The notes under the pieces were generated by a model. That model was given only the letters and a program-made list of their open reading frames with translations. It made no database searches and was not told the origin of the DNA. Positions 5,617 through 6,369 of a stretch of DNA of 6,369 nt are shown piece after piece. Origin of the DNA: Alphaproteobacteria bacterium (lineage in GTDB: Bacteria; Pseudomonadota; Alphaproteobacteria; JAEULC01); NCBI GenBank assembly GCA_020851015.1, contig JADZDN010000058.1, forward strand, positions 1-6,369, given 5' to 3'. A program made the translations under genes and the position numbers. The number at the start of each line of letters is the position of its first letter. Positions within the stretch are counted from its first letter, which is position 1.

Positions 5617-6190
5617 CGCGCCCGATCGCGCGCTCGAGCTTCTTCGACAACAGCCAGGCCAGGCCAAGGAACGCGACCAGCATCGCCAGACCCAGGTTCG
5701 ACGCTGCCTGGCCCAGCGCCTTCTCAGACAGGTAGCCGAAGCTGTAGCCGGCCGATACCACGACGATCGCCCAGGTTCCCGCCGAAACGAAGTTGAGCGC
5801 CAGGAAGCGCGGCCAGGCCAGCGACGACATGCCGAACGCGAACCCCGCCAGGCCGCGGATGCCCTGCGGATAGCGGTGGACCAGGATCATCCACAGATGG
5901 TGGCGGTCGATCAGGCGCATCGTCACCGCCGTGCCGCGCTGCAGCTTGGGAACCTGCCGCACCAGGGCAAGCCCCCAGCGCCGCCCGACCCAGAACCGCA
6001 CCGTGTCCCCGGCGAACCCGCCGGCCCAGCCGACCCCGATCAGCGCCTCCCATTCCAGCACGCCGATATGCGCGGCATAGCCGGCGACCAGCAGCGCCAG
6101 CAGGCTGTTGGTCGCGGCATAGGCGAACACGAAGCCGTAGGCCGCGTCGCCGTATTGGCGGATCAGGTCGAGGATGTAGGCGAGGTCCAT
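5612..6190 (-). CDS. DedA family (VTT/SNARE-associated domain) membrane protein
   Basis: Integral inner-membrane protein of the DedA family, whose members act in membrane homeostasis, several as lipid transporters or proton-motive-force-linked proteins. The 192 residues are near the family's usual 200. Hydrophobic segments lie at about 17-42, 48-60, 114-150 (two segments) and 163-182, and the protein ends in a basic KKLERAIGRG tail. Family signatures are GDTVRFWVGRRWG (61-73), the basic RYPQGIRG region (106-113) and GMSSLAWPRFLALN (120-133). The usual R-x-x-P-G-x-R motif is altered here to R-Y-P-Q-G-I-R, and the early acidic residue seen in E. coli YqjA is not obvious (AATNSLLALL at 25-34). 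The ATG at 6190 lies 3 nt after the stop of the glutamine synthetase family gene, so its ribosome binding site (a weak GAGAT) is inside that gene and translation is probably coupled. Substrate and precise role are unknown. Confidence 0.88.
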   Translation of the reverse strand: MDLAYILDLIRQYGDAAYGFVFAYAATNSLLALLVAGYAAHIGVLEWEALIGVGWAGGFAGDTVRFWVGRRWGLALVRQVPKLQRGTAVTMRLIDRHHLWMILVHRYPQGIRGLAGFAFGMSSLAWPRFLALNFVSAGTWAIVVVSAGYSFGYLSEKALGQAASNLGLAMLVAFLGLAWLLSKKLERAIGRG

Positions 6191-6193
6191 CGC

Positions 6194-6369
6194 TCAGATG
6201 ATCTCGAAGTAACGCTGCATCTGCCAGTCGGTGATGGCGCGGCGGTACTCGCGCTCCTCCCAGTCGCGGGTCGCGGCGTAGTGCTCGACGAAGGCGTCGC
6301 CGAACAGCTCGCGCGCGGCCTTCGACTTCGCCAGCCGCGCCGCCGACTCGCCGAGCGAGCGGGGCAAAG
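6194..6369 (-). CDS. Glutamine synthetase family protein, C-terminal end (start outside window)
   Basis: On the minus strand an open frame enters from the right edge and ends at a TGA (top-strand 6194-6196). The 57 visible residues include SLGESAARLAKSK, ARELFGDAFVEHY and ITDWQMQRYFEII. This is the characteristic C-terminus of glutamine synthetase-fold ATP-dependent ligases: a catalytic-domain end with F-G-D-x-(V/F)-V-x-H-Y, then W-E-x-x-E-(Y/F)-x-R and T-D-W. The family includes glutamine synthetase and gamma-glutamyl ligases for polyamines or amines (PuuA-like, GlnT). The ending resembles the PuuA/GlnA-like branch more than classical nitrogen-regulated GlnA, because no adenylylation-loop region follows the usual order, but most of the protein is missing, so substrate and subclass cannot be set. 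It is upstream of dedA with a 3-nt gap. Confidence 0.85.
   Translation of the reverse strand, partial: LPRSLGESAARLAKSKAARELFGDAFVEHYAATRDWEEREYRRAITDWQMQRYFEII

Noticed and set aside
1..6369. CRISPR arrays, tRNAs, insertion sequences, prophage or defence genes
   Set aside because: I looked for regular repeats, tRNA-like cloverleaf arms, terminal inverted repeats and typical domain motifs and saw none; composition is uniform apart from the short AT-richer patch near 2881-2930.

Overview
The window looks like a piece of an alphaproteobacterial chromosome. It is very GC-rich, codons end mostly in G or C, and the gene set (Phasin_2-type phasin, NhaP2-type K+/H+ antiporter, iron-containing alcohol dehydrogenase, MmgE/PrpD protein, DedA protein, class-I-like glutamine synthetase family protein) is typical of soil or freshwater Rhodospirillales and Hyphomicrobiales. 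The assignment rests on gene content and composition only; a genus cannot be named from this.

Layout from left to right. (1) The 3' part of a conserved hypothetical gene (+, cut by the left edge) is followed after 38 nt by nhaP2 (404..2173, +), probably in one transcript. (2) The antiporter gene converges with a phasin gene (2207..2617, -), which has a strong Shine-Dalgarno. Its 326-nt upstream region (2618..2943) holds no credible gene, but it carries a candidate promoter, an inverted repeat and a run of small hairpins. (3) An iron-containing alcohol dehydrogenase (2944..4113, -) and an MmgE/PrpD protein (4236..5597, +) diverge from a 122-nt intergenic region with a notable 42-nt imperfect dyad. 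(4) The MmgE/PrpD gene converges, with a 14-nt gap, on a DedA/VTT membrane protein (5612..6190, -). That gene starts 3 nt after the stop codon of a glutamine synthetase family gene cut by the right edge (6194..6369, -).

How the genes work together: most neighbours look functionally unrelated (cation homeostasis, polyester granule coating, redox and carboxylic-acid catabolism, membrane maintenance, gamma-glutamyl ligation). The most plausible functional pair is the divergent dehydrogenase and MmgE/PrpD gene, which may share regulation and a catabolic route whose substrate cannot be read from sequence. The glutamine synthetase family gene and dedA almost certainly share a transcript.

I saw no CRISPR array, tRNA, rRNA, insertion sequence, phage gene, toxin-antitoxin or defence module, and nothing that amounts to a new multi-gene system. 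The items most worth a second look are the possible Cys-His-Asp arrangement in the truncated first gene, the 4131..4172 dyad, the regulatory architecture upstream of the phasin gene, and the altered motifs in the DedA and MmgE/PrpD proteins.
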